A stretch of 6,078 bases of DNA, taken from positions 1 through 6,078 of the forward strand of contig CAJOOV010000290.1 of the NCBI GenBank assembly GCA_905236265.1. The letters are read 5' to 3'. The notes under the pieces are model-generated. The model was given only the letters and a program-made list of their open reading frames with translations, did not search any database and was not told where the DNA came from. The stretch's first letter is position 1. Each line of letters starts with the position of its first letter. Below, in pieces: positions 5,227 to 6,078 of this stretch. The DNA is from an uncultured Oscillospiraceae bacterium. GTDB lineage: Bacteria; Bacillota; Clostridia; Oscillospirales; Oscillospiraceae. A program made the translations under genes and the position numbers.

Positions 5227-5232
5227 CCTCCT
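5227..5232 (-). promoter_or_regulatory. Ribosome binding site of the 76-aa gene
   Basis: The minus strand reads AGGAGG here, with an 8-base spacer before the ATG at 5216-5218. Such a strong site in the 21-base gap after yraN is good evidence that this short reading frame is translated. Confidence 0.8.
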
Positions 5233-5239
5233 GCTGCGG

Positions 5240-5614
5240 TCAATAAAACGCATTCTCATAGTATAGTATCTCTGGCCTCAGGGTATGAACCCCCTCTGGG
5301 GCAGTAATCTGGCACACATCAAAGCGGATATACCGCTGCATGGCGGAAGGATGGGTCATCAGGTAGGCATCCATCGCCCGGCGGATGCACTGCCGCTTAT
5401 GGGCGGTCACTGCGTCGGCTCCGGGATACCAGTCCCCGGTGCGCAGCTTTACCTCCACAACTGCCAGCGTCTCCCCCCGCTCTGCCAGCAGGTCAAGCTC
5501 CCCGCCCCGGACGGCAAAATGGTGCAGCAGCACGGTATAGCCGTTTTGATAGAGGTAATGGGCGGCCAGCGCCTCGCCCCACTGACCCAGCCGCTTTTGC
5601 ACATCATCTCTCAT
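5240..5614 (-). CDS. yraN: YraN / UPF0102 family protein, nuclease-like fold (124 aa)
   Basis: This is a member of the small UPF0102 (YraN) family, whose fold resembles PD-(D/E)xK nucleases but whose job is unproven. Seen here are the N-terminal K-R-L-G-Q-W-G-E-A-L-A-A-H-Y-L pattern (Gly10, Glu14), the core GGELDLLAERGETL at 37-50, and VVEVKLR at 52-58. Asp41, Glu54 and Lys56 make up the nuclease-like triad. The later V-T-A-H-K-R-Q-C-I-R-R-A-M-D-A-Y-L helix and RFDV at 97-100 are also typical, and the length is normal for the family. The ATG lies inside the 3' end of rnhB, with an 11-base overlap and only a weak GAAGAAG upstream, so translation is likely coupled. yraN often sits next to rnhB in bacteria, which hints at a role in nucleic-acid processing or recombination. 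That role is inference. Confidence 0.95.
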   Translation of the reverse strand: MRDDVQKRLGQWGEALAAHYLYQNGYTVLLHHFAVRGGELDLLAERGETLAVVEVKLRTGDWYPGADAVTAHKRQCIRRAMDAYLMTHPSAMQRYIRFDVCQITAPEGVHTLRPEILYYENAFY

Positions 5615-6078
5615 AGAACTTCTTCAAAAAGGTCTTGCGGTGGGCGGGACAGGGGCCGTAGCGTTCCAGCATTTCATAGTGCAGCCGGGTGCCGTAGCCC
5701 TTGTGCTGTTCAAAGCGGTATTGGGGGTATGCTTCGGCAAGCTCCAGCATGGCATGATCCCGGCTCACCTTTGCCAGAATGGAAGCGGCGGCAATGGAGG
5801 CAGAACGGCTGTCCCCCTTTACCAGCGTCTCGTTGGGGCAGGTGATGCCCCGGCTGCAGTTGCCGTCGATCAGGGCAAACTCCGCCCCCGGCTCCAGCTG
5901 GGAGATGGCCCGCTCCATTGCCAGCATACGGGCGTTGAGGATATTAATCTCGTCAATCTCCTCCACGCTCGCCGTGGCAACCGCCCACGCAATCGCCTGC
6001 TCCCTGATCTGAGGAAAGAGCAGCTCCCTGCGGCGCTCCGTCAGCTTTTTGGAGTCGTCCAGCCCGGACAGCGTCAGA
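5604..6078 (-). CDS. rnhB: Ribonuclease HII (C-terminal 157 codons; 5' end off window)
   Basis: RNase HII cuts the RNA strand of RNA-DNA hybrids, including single ribonucleotides built into DNA, in the cytoplasm. The frame stays open to the right edge (first whole codon ends at 6077), so the GTG at 5966 is internal. My reading of the extra 37 codons gives LTLSGLDDSKKLTERRR and onward, the family's D-D-S-K-K-L-T segment. The rest follows the family closely: S-V-E-E-I-D-E-I-N-I-L-N-A, then FALIDGN with the third acidic catalytic residue, VKGDSRSASIAAASILAK with the fourth, S-R-D-H-A-M, and HKGYGT near the C-terminus followed by G-P-C-P-A-H-R-K-T-F. The first two catalytic acids (D-E-A-G-R-G region) are off the window. 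Its stop overlaps yraN by 11 bases, so the pair is one transcription unit. The promoter cannot be seen. Confidence 0.97.
   Translation of the reverse strand, partial: LTLSGLDDSKKLTERRRELLFPQIREQAIAWAVATASVEEIDEINILNARMLAMERAISQLEPGAEFALIDGNCSRGITCPNETLVKGDSRSASIAAASILAKVSRDHAMLELAEAYPQYRFEQHKGYGTRLHYEMLERYGPCPAHRKTFLKKFYER

Noticed and set aside
5285..5845. 186-codon open frame on the plus strand
   Set aside because: It covers yraN and rnhB in antisense. Both of those genes are clear, and this frame resembles no family.

Overview
This is an ordinary housekeeping stretch of a bacterial chromosome. It is moderately GC-rich and densely coding, and every gene I can support lies on the minus strand, so transcription runs from high to low coordinates. 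The order tig-clpP-clpX, strong AGGAGG-type ribosome binding sites, a 76-residue protein carrying an S-I-C-T-G-E motif and a COG1768-like phosphoesterase all suggest a Clostridia member of the Firmicutes. Oscillospiraceae/Ruminococcaceae is my best guess, from protein style only and without a database search.

In transcription order (right to left) there are three groups. (1) rnhB (RNase HII, 5' end off the window), yraN (UPF0102, nuclease-like) and a 76-residue protein of unknown function are packed tightly; rnhB and yraN overlap by 11 bases. (2) A predicted promoter at about 4950-4978 opens thrC (PLP-dependent threonine synthase), whose TGA stop shares its A with the ATG of a metallophosphoesterase. 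(3) A predicted promoter at about 2605-2633 opens tig (trigger factor). A 136-base spacer with a further predicted promoter and strong inverted repeats follows, then clpP (protease subunit) and clpX (AAA+ unfoldase, cut by the left edge).

The last group is a protein quality-control cassette: trigger factor meets nascent chains at the ribosome exit, while ClpX unfolds substrates and feeds them into the ClpP chamber. The middle group makes threonine from O-phosphohomoserine and carries a coupled phosphoesterase of unknown substrate. The first group concerns nucleic acids (RNase HII removes RNA from DNA; YraN has a nuclease-like fold).

I found no mobile element, CRISPR array, tRNA, rRNA, phage gene or defence system, and no convincing new biological system. 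The non-coding signals worth a second look are in the three longer spacers (1111-1246, 2546-2670, 4860-4987). Each holds a sigma-A-like promoter with a 17-base spacer and an inverted repeat centred near the predicted transcription start. The tig-clpP spacer also has a 13-bp stem and two mutually exclusive pairings.
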